Shown here one piece after another: positions 53,463 through 63,153 of a stretch of 64,000 nt of DNA (positions are counted from its first letter, which is position 1; each line of letters starts with the position of its first letter). This DNA is from Bryobacterales bacterium. GTDB lineage: Bacteria > Acidobacteriota > Terriglobia > Bryobacterales > Bryobacteraceae. The DNA is taken from contig JADKID010000005.1 in the NCBI GenBank assembly GCA_016721425.1, positions 124,001-188,000 of the forward strand, given 5' to 3'. Made by a program: the position numbers and the translations under genes. Below the pieces are notes generated by a model. That model saw nothing but the letters and a program-made list of their open reading frames with translations. It did no database searches and was not told the DNA's origin.

Positions 53463-54722
53463 ATGACGATGATCCGGTGTGCTTTCGGCGCGTTCCTTGT
53501 GCTCTCCGTTCCGGTGCTGGCTGAACCGCCACGGACGTGGATCGATCCTGACACCGGGCACCGTGTGGTGCGCCTGACCAACGAACCGGGCAGCGCCAGC
53601 CTCTACTTCAACCAGAACGGCTATACAGCCGACGGGAAGAGCCTGGTGTACACCACGCCCGGCGGCATCTCCGTGCTCAATCTGGCCACGCAGCAGGCCC
53701 GGCAGGTGGTGGAAGGGAAAGTGCGGCTGATCGACGCAGGGCGGAGATCCCAGCGCCTTTACTATACGCGCGACGGTGTGGTTTTCTCGACGGATGTCGA
53801 TAGCGGCGACACGCGGCGCATCGCGGTTCTGCCGGCGCGGGGCTCCATCGCCACCGTCAACGCCGACGAGACATTGCTGGCGGGCACCTACATCGAAGGG
53901 GATGGCACGGACTACAACAACAACCGCCCGGCGGCGACTGCGCGGGCGCAGTCCGCTCCGGCCGCACAACAGAGCCATCCGCTGGATCAGCCCCGCAATA
54001 AGGGTGAAATGATGGAGCAACGTCTGGCGGCGCGGCTGCCCATGGGGCTCTTCACTGTGAATGTGCGCACGGGCGAAATCAGGACGATTCACCGGGCGAC
54101 TGACTGGTTAAACCATCTGCTTTTCTCACCGACGGATCCGGGCCTGCTGATGTTCTGCCACGAAGGGCCGTGGCACAAGGTGGATCGGATCTGGACGATC
54201 CGCACCGACGGCACTCAGATTCAGAAGATCCACACACGCACGATGGCCATGGAGATCTTCGGCCACGAGTTCTGGAGCGCCGACGGGAAGACGATCTGGT
54301 ACGATCTGCAGACGCCGCGGGGCGAGGACTTCTGGCTGGCTGCGTACCGGGTGGAAACAGGCCGCCGGACCTGGTATCACCTGCAACGCAACGAGTGGTC
54401 CATCCACTTCAACGTCTCGCGCGACGGGACGCTGATTTGCGGGGACGGTGGGGACCCGGGCCAGGTGGCGAAAGCTCCGGACGGCCGCTGGCTGTACCTC
54501 TTCCGCCCTGAGATGCTGGAAAATCGCGGGGCGGACGACGGGGCTCTGATCCAACCTGGGGTACTGCGCGCCGAGCGCCTGGTAAACATGTCAAAACACC
54601 AATACCGCCTGGAGCCGAACGTCAGTTTCACGCCGGACCAGAAATGGGTTGTGTTCCGTTCCAACCTATTTGGAGAGACTTACGTGTTTGCGGTGGAAGT
54701 GGCGCGGAGTGTGCCACTCTAG
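53463..54722 (+). CDS. exported oligogalacturonate lyase-like protein (PL22 family)
   Basis: Seven-bladed propeller enzyme of 419 residues, with a signal peptide ending at about residue 20 (VPVLAEPP). It matches oligogalacturonate lyases, which cleave short pectin fragments by beta-elimination: WIDPDTGHRVVRLTNEPGS at the start of the mature part, FCHEGPWHKVDRIW, and GHEFWSADGKTIWYDLQTPR hold the His and Gln/Arg residues of the manganese and substrate site. Most family members act in the cytoplasm or periplasm. ATG at 53463 follows an AGAGG site; an upstream ATG at 53445 is in frame. Divergent from the HyuA-type gene. Confidence 0.88.
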   Translation: MTMIRCAFGAFLVLSVPVLAEPPRTWIDPDTGHRVVRLTNEPGSASLYFNQNGYTADGKSLVYTTPGGISVLNLATQQARQVVEGKVRLIDAGRRSQRLYYTRDGVVFSTDVDSGDTRRIAVLPARGSIATVNADETLLAGTYIEGDGTDYNNNRPAATARAQSAPAAQQSHPLDQPRNKGEMMEQRLAARLPMGLFTVNVRTGEIRTIHRATDWLNHLLFSPTDPGLLMFCHEGPWHKVDRIWTIRTDGTQIQKIHTRTMAMEIFGHEFWSADGKTIWYDLQTPRGEDFWLAAYRVETGRRTWYHLQRNEWSIHFNVSRDGTLICGDGGDPGQVAKAPDGRWLYLFRPEMLENRGADDGALIQPGVLRAERLVNMSKHQYRLEPNVSFTPDQKWVVFRSNLFGETYVFAVEVARSVPL

Positions 54723-54929
54723 CAGCCGACCTTGAGATTGCGGGCAGACGCTAGTGTTTTCCCCAAGATCGCCTCACCGTTTTCGACCTTAGTTCCTACA
54801 GCTATTCGCCAATTGTTCCGATAGGTCATTGTCCCGAATCATGGATGAAGACATCCCGGGACGATCGGACGCCGCTGGGCGCCGAGCTATCCCATTTCCA
54901 TTGGTTGCTGGTGGAAGGTTAGGAATTCG

Positions 54930-56003
54930 ATGGCTGAAGCGACGTGGGTCACACCGCAGCTTGCACTCTCCGAGGCGATTACGGCCGCCAAGTTGGGCCA
55001 GTTGGCGCTGGCCCGGAGACTCCTTGCGGACCTTGTTGCCAGGGAGCCCAAGAGCGAGCAGGCCTGGCTTTGGGTGGCCGCGCTGACCGAGGACCGGAAC
55101 GTTGCCTATGAGGCGCTGAATCGGGTGCTGGACATCAACCCGAACAACCGGCAAGCGATGAACGCTCTGGCGCTGGCGCGCCTACAAGAGAGCGCGGTGC
55201 ACAGCGGGCTACCCGTGAGGCCGACGCCGGAGGGTCAAAGGCGGCAATCGGCCGGCGCGGCGCCAGCGCTGGATCCGCCGGCGCCGGCCCAGGCTGTGGT
55301 GGAACCGGCTGCAATTTCATGGACCTGCCCGCTGTGCGCAACGCCTTCCGGCCAGGCGGCACGGCGCTGCCCCGCGTGCAAGGCCATCGTCGGCCTGGCA
55401 GCACTGGATGAGTATGCGGCGAACAAAGGGGTGAACGAGGAGCTGCTGCTAGGTACGGTGCAAGTGCTGGAAAAGAGGCTGGCGGTGGCAGATTCCCTGG
55501 ATGGGCGAGTGAATCTGGCGCTCCTGTACCTGAACATGAACCGTTCCGCCGAGGCGCTGCCGCATCTCAGAAGCGCGGCGCAGATGAACGGCGCTACGCC
55601 GCTGCTGGGCCGTTTGACCGAGACACTGGCGGGGCGAAAGCTGATTGTCGCCATCGATGACAGCCTGACTGTGCGGAAGATCGTCTCGATCACCCTGGAG
55701 CGAATGGGTTACCGGGTGATGACCGCGCAGGAGGGCAAGGACGGCATTGAACTGGTGGCTCGGGAGAGGCCGGACCTGATCCTGCTGGACATCACGATGC
55801 CCGGCATGGATGGCTACCAGGTGTGCAAGGCAATCAAGCAGAACCAGGCCACGAAGAAGATTCCTGTCGTGATGCTGTCCGGCAAGGACGGGTTTTTCGA
55901 CAAAGTGAAGGGCCGGCTGGCCGGCGCGACCGACTACATTACCAAGCCGTTTCGCGAGGCGACGCTGGCCGAGGCTGTGAAGAAATACTCCGCCAAGGCA
56001 TAA
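54930..56003 (+). CDS. TPR / zinc-ribbon / response regulator protein (PilG-like position)
   Basis: First gene of the chemosensory operon, 357 residues. Residues 1 to about 90 are TPR-like (AITAAKLGQLALARRLLADL). A zinc ribbon (CPLC then CPAC, about residues 132-150) and a further helical repeat (to about 240) precede a receiver domain (KLIVAIDDSLTVRKIVSITL), with the phosphoacceptor Asp near residue 287 in LILLDITMPGMDG and the Lys in DYITKPF. By order it corresponds to PilG/PixG, which also fuse extra domains to a receiver. The zinc ribbon between two helical repeats is not typical of PilG. It ends 36 nt before the PilH-like gene. Confidence 0.9.
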   Translation: MAEATWVTPQLALSEAITAAKLGQLALARRLLADLVAREPKSEQAWLWVAALTEDRNVAYEALNRVLDINPNNRQAMNALALARLQESAVHSGLPVRPTPEGQRRQSAGAAPALDPPAPAQAVVEPAAISWTCPLCATPSGQAARRCPACKAIVGLAALDEYAANKGVNEELLLGTVQVLEKRLAVADSLDGRVNLALLYLNMNRSAEALPHLRSAAQMNGATPLLGRLTETLAGRKLIVAIDDSLTVRKIVSITLERMGYRVMTAQEGKDGIELVARERPDLILLDITMPGMDGYQVCKAIKQNQATKKIPVVMLSGKDGFFDKVKGRLAGATDYITKPFREATLAEAVKKYSAKA

Positions 56004-56038
56004 GTCATGCGGATGCTACTGATCGAGGGAGAGTACTG

Positions 56039-56404
56039 ATGGATAAGCGGATTTTGCTTGTCGAGGACAGCCCGGCGTACCTGTTGCTGATGCAGAACGC
56101 ACTGGAGGGGAAAGGGTACACGATCCTTACCGCCGCTGACGGAGAGCAGGCGATCGAGCAGGCGCACCTGCACACGCCGGACCTGATCCTGCTGGACGTC
56201 GTCTTGCCGAAGAAGAACGGGTACCAGGTCTGCCGCCAACTGAAGACGGAGGCGGCCATGAAGGCGATCCCGATCATCATGGTGAGCAGTAAGACACAGG
56301 ATTTCGACAGGTATTGGGGCATGAAGCAAGGCGCAGACGGCTACATCACCAAGCCTTTCGCCCCGGAGCAACTGGTAGCGGAGATCGAACTGAGGCTGCA
56401 ATAG
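56039..56404 (+). CDS. single-domain response regulator (PilH-like)
   Basis: Stand-alone receiver of 121 residues: acidic pocket in RILLVEDSPAYLLL, phosphoacceptor Asp near residue 50 in LILLDVVLPKKNG, conserved Ser and Lys in IIMVSSK and GYITKPF. The ATG at 56039 is chosen because the receiver starts there and GAGGGAGAG precedes it. It is second in the cluster, like PilH, which in twitching systems modulates pilus retraction or drains phosphate from the kinase. Confidence 0.94.
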   Translation: MDKRILLVEDSPAYLLLMQNALEGKGYTILTAADGEQAIEQAHLHTPDLILLDVVLPKKNGYQVCRQLKTEAAMKAIPIIMVSSKTQDFDRYWGMKQGADGYITKPFAPEQLVAEIELRLQ

Positions 56405-56427
56405 GCTGACGCCTCGAGGAGAACCGG

Positions 56428-57768
56428 ATGGCAGGGCCATGGGAAAGCGATAACAATCGGGAACAAGGACAGATCGGCGAGCTGCCCTTGGGCGGACTGC
56501 TGTCTGAGCTGCTGGCGTCCGAGGGGGTGGACCCGAGTGAATTTGCCGAGTTTTCCGCGTCACAGGGTTCGATGGTTTCGATGGACTGCGCCGAGGAGCC
56601 CGCGCCGGGAGGGGCCATGCCTCCGTTGGAACCCGAAGCGACCGACTCGCCAGATGAGACGCTGGGTGAGGCTCCGGTGGCGCTGCCCGGATTAGCTGCC
56701 CAACTCTGGGCTCTGAACCAGGCAGCCACGGCGGCCAGTGACACGTGGCCGGCTCAGGAAACCGTGGAGGCACAGCCGGAGTCCGCGCCAATCACCGAAT
56801 CGCGCGACTTCGCTCTCCCCGGACTTCTGCTTTCGCTGACCGAGGAGACCGAAGTAGGCGAGCCGATGCCGGAGCCGGTGGCGCTGTTTGCGGCGGAGCC
56901 GGCGGAAGCGGCGGATTTGGCGGAGCCGGTGGCGCTGTTTACGGCGGATCCGGTGGAAGCGGCGGAGTTGGCGGCACCGGTTGAGGTAATGGGAGCGGTA
57001 GAGCCGGTAGAGGAGGCGGGGTTGGCGGCGCCGGCTGAGGTGGTGGAGCCGGTGGCAGCAGCCGAGTTAGCGCCGGAGCTGGAGGTTGCCGAGGCGGCCG
57101 GGCCCGAGTGGGAACCATCCATCCCCGTCGCCCTCACGCCGCCGATAGAGATCGTCGAAGCGCAGGCGGAAGAGTTGCCCGATATTGTTGTGGCGCTCCC
57201 GCATGGCCGCGCCAATGACTTATCCAACCTAATCGGCGCCATCGACAGCGAACTCGCCGAGGCGCCCGTGCTTTCGGCTGGGCCGGCGCACGAAACTGAC
57301 AAGACGCACGAGCGCTTTGTCTGCTTCCGGTTGGGCGGGATCTCCTACGGCTTGCACATGCGGCTGGTACGCGAAGTGGAGCGGCTGGGCCGGGTGACCC
57401 AGGTACCGGGCGCGCCAAAACTGGTCTGCGGCCTCATCAATCTGCGAGGAGAGATTCTGCCGTTGATCGATACGCGTCTTCTGCTGGAGCAGGAACCATC
57501 GGGTTGGCCCCCCAGCGGCTACCTTCTGGTGGTGCAGCCAGACGCGGACGAGCCTCCGCTGGCGCTGCTGGTGGATGAGCTTGGTGGCGTTGCGATTGTG
57601 GACCCCACCGCCGTGGAGACCGACATGTCCGAGTTGGAAGGATCTTTGGCGAAACACACGCTCGGCCTGGCCGAGCACCGGAGCCGCGTCGTGCTGCTGC
57701 TGGATCACAGAAACCTCGTCACGCCTGAAGCGTTGATGGCATCCGCCGGAACGGGCAGTTCGAACTGA
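56428..57768 (+). CDS. CheW-type coupling protein with long repetitive acidic N-terminus (PilI-like)
   Basis: A CheW domain forms the last 150 residues of this 446-residue protein (ERFVCFRLGGISYGLHMRLV, then LVCGLINLRGEILPLIDTR). The N-terminal 290 residues are acidic, Ala/Pro/Glu-rich and probably disordered, with four imperfect repeats of about 15-18 residues (56872-57072) built around EPVALF and AEAAEL. The N-terminal head (ELPLGGLLSELLASEGVDP) may form a short helix. CheW proteins link receptors to CheA; the long linker is unusual and could extend reach or bind partners. ATG at 56428, 23 nt after the PilH-like gene. Confidence 0.9.
   Translation: MAGPWESDNNREQGQIGELPLGGLLSELLASEGVDPSEFAEFSASQGSMVSMDCAEEPAPGGAMPPLEPEATDSPDETLGEAPVALPGLAAQLWALNQAATAASDTWPAQETVEAQPESAPITESRDFALPGLLLSLTEETEVGEPMPEPVALFAAEPAEAADLAEPVALFTADPVEAAELAAPVEVMGAVEPVEEAGLAAPAEVVEPVAAAELAPELEVAEAAGPEWEPSIPVALTPPIEIVEAQAEELPDIVVALPHGRANDLSNLIGAIDSELAEAPVLSAGPAHETDKTHERFVCFRLGGISYGLHMRLVREVERLGRVTQVPGAPKLVCGLINLRGEILPLIDTRLLLEQEPSGWPPSGYLLVVQPDADEPPLALLVDELGGVAIVDPTAVETDMSELEGSLAKHTLGLAEHRSRVVLLLDHRNLVTPEALMASAGTGSSN
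56872..57072 (+). repeat. degenerate tandem repeat in the CheW-protein linker
   Basis: Four imperfect units: 56872-56922 and 56923-56973 (51 bp each), 56974-57027 (54 bp) and 57028-57072 (45 bp). The first two are closest (EPVALFAAEPAEAADLA, EPVALFTADPVEAAELA). All stay in frame. Such repeats can vary in number by slippage. Confidence 0.8.
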
Positions 57769-57784
57769 AGGAGGGATCCGCAAA

Positions 57785-59998
57785 ATGTTTCGCAATGTGA
57801 AGATCTGGCAGAAGCTGGTGCTCGCCGGAGCGCTGGCCGTGATCCCTGTACTCATGCTGGCGGCGCTGTTCCTGCAAAGCCGGAACGAGCAGATCACGCG
57901 CACGCAGACGGAGCTGGACGGACTGGACTATGTGGCGCCAATGCGGCAGTTGCTGGAGCGCCTGCCTCAGCACCGAAGCGCCGCCAGCGCCTATCTGAAT
58001 GGCGCCGAATCAGTGGGCCCAATGATGATGTCGATCCAATCGCAGGTGGATGGCGCCGTCAGCGTGCTGACCGAGATTGAGCAGAAGAAGGGCAATGCGC
58101 TGGGGACCCTGCAATCGTGGGAGTCCATTCGTCTGCGGTGGCAAGACCTGAAACAGCGAGTCAGCTCGTTGAGTGCCGATGAGAGCAACCGGCGGCATAC
58201 ACAGTTGCTGGCCGACGTCCTCTCGCACCTGCGGACGGTGGGCGACAAGACCGGCCTCTCGGCCGAGCCGGATCTGGAGGCCTTCTACCTCTCGGACAGT
58301 ATTCTGAATCAGATTCCGTGGACCACGGAGTATCTGGGGCAGCTGGCAACGTACGGATCCGGCGTGGCGGCGCGGCGCACGATGACGGCACAGGAAGAGG
58401 CGCAGATCCGCTTCCTCGTCCGGCAGGTGAGCTCCTCCATCGAAGTAATGGACCGCAACTTCCAATCCGCGTTTCGCTACAACTCCGATCTGCGCAAGGG
58501 TCTGGAGGGCGGAGTATCGAAGGCCATCAGTTCGGCGGGCTTCCTGCGGAATCTGACCCAGCGGGAGATCCTGGATAGCGCGGCTATTACCGTGCTGCCC
58601 CGGACCTACCTGGAAAACGGCTCGGCCGCCGTGACTCAGCTCTTCAATCTCCACGATCAAGCGACGGCGGAAATCCGTGCACACCTGCAAAGCCGGATTG
58701 AGCGGCTTGTGGAGCAGAAATGGACGCAGTTGGGCTGGGCTCTGGGCTTGCTGTTGCTCTCGGGCGTACTGGTGTTCGTAATTCAAAAAGGCATCGCCGA
58801 GCAGATACGCAGCATGAGCGAAACGTTCCGGCAGGTGAGCAAAGGCCACTACGACGCGCGAGCCGAGATCTACGGTAAAGACGAGTTGGGGATGATGGCG
58901 GAGACGACCAACGCGATGCTCGCTAACACCCTAACGCTGATTCAATCGCGGGAAGAACGAGACAGAATCCAGGACAGCATCCGGAAGCTGCTGGACGACG
59001 TCAGCGGCGTGGCCGAGGGCGACCTGACCAAGGAAGCGGAGGTGACGGCCGAGATGACCGGCGCCATCGCCGACTCTATCAACTACATGATGGCGGAGTT
59101 GAGGACGATTATCGGCGCGGTGCAGAGCACGACGGCCAACGTGAATTCGTCGGCCCAGCGCGTGCAGGATGTCACCGAGGTGCTGGCCGACAGCAGCCAG
59201 CACCAATCCGAGCAGGTGCGGGCGGCATCACAGATCCTGCACATGATGGCGCAATCGATCCGCGATGTGGCAGAGCGCGCCAACGACGCGGCCACGGTCG
59301 CCGACAGCGCACTTTCCGGCGCGCTGGCGGGAGGCGCGGCGGTGCGCCGTACGGTAGAGGGCATGAACAGTATCCGCCAGCACGTGCAGGAGACGTCGCG
59401 GCGGATGAAGCGGCTGGGCGAGAGCTCGCAGGAGATCGGCGAGATCGTTCAGCTGATCTCGGACATCTCGGACCGCACGTCGATTCTGGCATTGAACGCC
59501 TCCATTCAGGCGGCGATGGCCGGTGAATCGGGCAAGGGCTTTGCGGTGGTGGCCGAGGAAGTGGAACGGCTGGCCGAGCGCGCTACCGAGGCCACGAACC
59601 GGATTACGGTATTGATCAAATCTGTCCAGACGGAGACGTACGAAGCGATCTCGGCCATGGAGGAGACCACGCGAGAGGTGGTGGATGGATCCCACGTGGC
59701 CGGGGAAGCGGGCGATCGCCTGGCGCAGATCGAAGACGTCTCGCGGCAGATCACCGGCTTGGTGAAGGAGATTTCCACTACCGCCAGCGAGCAGGCATCG
59801 AGTTCGGACCGCGTGGCGGCAACGGTCGCCGACGTCTCCGACGGCACGCAATCCACGGCGCAGGAGGCGCTGCGGACGGCTACCGATATCCGCCAGTTGG
59901 CCACGATGGTCACCGAACTCAGCCACTCGCTATCGAGATTCCGGCTGCCGCCAACTGACGCAGACCGCCCGATCCCTGTCACCGTGGTTGGGTCCTAG
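57785..59998 (+). CDS. methyl-accepting chemotaxis protein (PilJ-like)
   Basis: Membrane receptor of 737 residues. Helix 1 is at about residues 11-30, a periplasmic sensor domain follows to about 313, helix 2 (LGWALGLLLLSGVLVFVI) is at about 314-335, then HAMP (SMSETFRQVSKGHYDARAEI) and a second HAMP-like segment before the signalling domain. The hairpin tip is SDRTSILALNASIQAAMAGE, near the consensus for CheA contact. No clear methylation-site or CheB/CheR tether is seen. In PilJ-type receptors the ligand may be a surface or pilin signal. AGGAGGG ribosome binding site before the ATG. Confidence 0.93.
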   Translation: MFRNVKIWQKLVLAGALAVIPVLMLAALFLQSRNEQITRTQTELDGLDYVAPMRQLLERLPQHRSAASAYLNGAESVGPMMMSIQSQVDGAVSVLTEIEQKKGNALGTLQSWESIRLRWQDLKQRVSSLSADESNRRHTQLLADVLSHLRTVGDKTGLSAEPDLEAFYLSDSILNQIPWTTEYLGQLATYGSGVAARRTMTAQEEAQIRFLVRQVSSSIEVMDRNFQSAFRYNSDLRKGLEGGVSKAISSAGFLRNLTQREILDSAAITVLPRTYLENGSAAVTQLFNLHDQATAEIRAHLQSRIERLVEQKWTQLGWALGLLLLSGVLVFVIQKGIAEQIRSMSETFRQVSKGHYDARAEIYGKDELGMMAETTNAMLANTLTLIQSREERDRIQDSIRKLLDDVSGVAEGDLTKEAEVTAEMTGAIADSINYMMAELRTIIGAVQSTTANVNSSAQRVQDVTEVLADSSQHQSEQVRAASQILHMMAQSIRDVAERANDAATVADSALSGALAGGAAVRRTVEGMNSIRQHVQETSRRMKRLGESSQEIGEIVQLISDISDRTSILALNASIQAAMAGESGKGFAVVAEEVERLAERATEATNRITVLIKSVQTETYEAISAMEETTREVVDGSHVAGEAGDRLAQIEDVSRQITGLVKEISTTASEQASSSDRVAATVADVSDGTQSTAQEALRTATDIRQLATMVTELSHSLSRFRLPPTDADRPIPVTVVGS

Positions 59999-60028
59999 GG
60001 AGTCCGTCAGGGAGAAGGAGAAACCGGA

Positions 60029-63000
60029 ATGGCAGTCATCACGGACAGAGGCATCCTTCGAACCTTTCTGGAGGAGGTGCGCGGTCATGTACCGGCACTG
60101 GAGAGCGAGGTCAGACGGCTGAGAGAGCCGGGCACGCCGGACAACGTCATGGACGAGGTACACCGACTGGCGCACACCATCCGGAGCGCGAGCGAGATGA
60201 TCGGCCTGGCGCATCTGGCGGAGGCGGCACGGGGGTGGAGTCGCTGGCGTCGGACCGGACCTGGACGGCGCGGTTGAATCCGGACCGGCTGGAGCATTTG
60301 GAGCAGGGAGCCCAGGTGTTGCGCATGGTTCTGGACCAGGTGCAGGACGATGGCAGCATGACCGGAGGTGAGACGGCGGACCCGCCGAGCTTAGTTCAAG
60401 ACGAAGTGGACGAAGAGATCTTTGGAGCCTTTTCGACCGAGGCAGAGCAACTCCTGGATCAAATCCGCGGCCAACTACAGATTCTGGGAGGGCAGACGGA
60501 AGAGTCATCCGGCGCGATGGCCTCGTTGCGGCACGCCGTTCACACGTTGAAGGGAGCCGCCGGCATGGCGGGCCTCTCCACGGTCTCCGGATTGGCGCAC
60601 CGCATGGAGGATGTGCTGGCGCTGATCGAAGCGAAAACTCTGCCGGCCGAGCCGGAGATCATCGACCTGCTGCTCTCGACTCACGATCTGATTGGCGACG
60701 TGGTGGCATCCCGCGGCGTGACGTCCACACTGCAGGGCGCCCTGGAATCCGCCAATGAGCGTTACGACATGCTCGCGTCTCTGGCGGAGGAATCCGCAGC
60801 CCCGGCGGCGACGCCTCCGGAGGAGGAACCGCTTTCCGAGGTAGAGGAGACCGACGAGAGTCTGCTGGATACGTTCCTGGGCGAGGCCGAATCGCACATG
60901 CTCCTGGCGGGCGATGCGTTCCGGACGCTTGCCACGGCCCCGGCTGACCCACAGCCGCTGCTGGCAGAAATGCGGCGCGCAGCGCACACCATCAAGGGCG
61001 CCGCCGGCATGGTGGGCCTGATGGCCGTCTCCCGCCTGGCGAAGTCCATGCAGTTTGTGCTGGACGCCATCGGGGCGAAGAACCTCCGATACACGCCCGG
61101 CATTTACGAGTTGCTGGGGGATACGTTTGATCTGCTGGCCGAGCTGATTGAAGCACGCGGCCAGAACGCGCCTTTCCTGGACCGGTTGAAGGCGCTGCTG
61201 GTCCAGTTGGACCAGACGCTCGCCAATCGAAGCGCGGCCGTGAGTATGCCGGTGCATGGCGCGGCGCGAGCCGAAGCGCTGACTTTGGCCCCGCCGCTGC
61301 CTGCCACATCAGACGCAGGGCTGCAAACGGTGCGGGTGTCCATGGACCGGCTGGCCGGCGTCAGCCGGGTGGTGGGCGAAATATTCCTGAACGCTTCGGC
61401 ATTTGAGCAGCAGATTGCCGCCTTCAAGAGGGAGATGGACGAGCTCTCGCTCAACCTCTCGCGCATGCGCCGCATCTCGACGTCGCTGGCGGAGGAACAG
61501 AGCGCGGAGGGCGAGGGGCACGTGGCCCAACCGGCACAGGCGTCGGGCTCGGCCTCGGAATTCGACGTGCTGGAGTTCGACCGCTACTCGCGGCTCCACC
61601 TGCTTTCAAAGGATCTCTCGGAGGCCACCAGCGACCTTTCGGCGCTCAGTGCGCAGCTCAACGCGATGCGGTCTCAGATGGATTCCTGGGTGAGCCGCCA
61701 GCGCGGGCTGAGCGGCGAGGCGCAGGACAAGCTGATGCGGATGAGACTGGTGCCTCTCTCGTCGGTGGCCAACCGGCTACAGCGCACGGTTCGCATGAGC
61801 GCCGCCAAAACCGGAAAACAGGCCGCGCTGTTCCTGGAGGGCATGGATACGGAGTTCGACAAGTCCGTTGCCGAGCAGCTTTCCGGTCCGCTGGAGCACC
61901 TTCTGCGCAACGCCGTCGATCACGGCATCGAATCGCAGGAGGCCCGTCTGGCCAGTGGCAAACAGGCCGTAGGCGTCATCCGGCTGGAAGCATCGAGCCA
62001 GGGCGCCAATCTCGTCATCCGGCTCTCCGACGACGGAGCGGGGCTCAACGACGACCGGATCCGGGAGCAGGCGATCAAGCTCGGGTGGTTGACGCCGGAG
62101 GCTGCGCGGGCCACGGAATCCGAGGAACTAGCCCGGTTGATTCTGGAGCCAGGCTTTTCCACCGCCAAAACCGTGAGCGAGATTTCCGGCCGAGGTGTGG
62201 GTCTCGATATCGTCTCGGCCGCAGTCGACGGATTGCGGGGCCGCATGAGTGTCCAAAGTGCGCGCGGCGAAGGTACCACCTTCACGCTGCGCCTGCCGCT
62301 CTCGTTGGCCATGGCCAAGACAATGATTGTCGAGACAGCGGGCGTCCGTCTGGCCGTGCCAATGGTCACCTTCAAGCAGGCGTTGCGCATTCACCGTTCG
62401 GAACTGGAGACGCGTGATGGCCGGCCGGGCATCGATCTGGCCGGAGGCTGGGTGCCGGTGCTGCATCTGGCGGAATGGCTGGGCCTGCCTGAAATGGAGG
62501 ACAACACGGAGCGTTGCACCCTGCTGTTTGTGGACAACGGCGAACGCGAAATCGCACTGGCCGTGGATCGTGTCATCGAGGCGCGCGAGGTGGTGGTTAA
62601 ACCGCTGACGGGGCTGCTGGCGCGTCAGACGAACTTCTCCGGCGCGACCATTCTTGGCGACGGCGCGGTGGTGCTCATCCTCAACGTCTCGACGCTGGAC
62701 GTGGGCGCAACCGGGCCCAATGTGGCATCCGCCCGACGCGCGATGCAGCATCAGGAGCGTCGCGAAGTGCTCATTGTCGACGACTCGCTCTCCGTCCGGC
62801 GTTCGGTGGCCAATCTGATGAAATCGGCCGGGTGGACGGTAATGACCGCGCGCGACGGCCTGGAGGGTTTGGAGCAGATGCAGCAGATGACCCGCCGGCC
62901 GGACCTGGTAATCATGGACATCGAAATGCCGCGCATGGATGGCTACGAACTCGCCGCCAAGCTCCGGTCGCAGAGCGCGTTTGACTCCGTACCACTGATA

Positions 63001-63153
63001 ATTCTGACTTCGCGGGCCGGCGAAAAGCACCGCCGCAAGGCAACGGGCCTGGGCGTCGACGGTTATCTGGTGAAGCCCTGCCCGGACGACGTGCTGCTGG
63101 ATGAAGTAGCGCGCTGCCTGGCCGCCGGGCGCCAGCCGAGGATCGCATCGTGA
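60029..63153 (+). CDS. hybrid CheA-type histidine kinase with three HPt domains (ChpA-like), frameshifted at a G run
   Basis: ChpA-like kinase of about 1040 residues if the frame is restored. HPt 1 starts at the ATG at 60029 (AAGGAG site) with His49 in AHTIRSASEM. Five G at 60231-60235 break the frame: one more G would give AARGVESLASD and join to the frame that opens with GTG at 60235. HPt 2 (VHTLKGAAGMAG) and HPt 3 (AHTIKGAAGMVG) follow, then dimerisation, HATPase (LLRNAVDHGIESQ, DDGAGLNDD, GRGVGLDIV), CheW-like and a receiver with LVIMDIEMPRMDG. If the frameshift is real, a protein from the GTG at 60235 would lack HPt 1. Its stop overlaps the next start. Confidence 0.9.
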
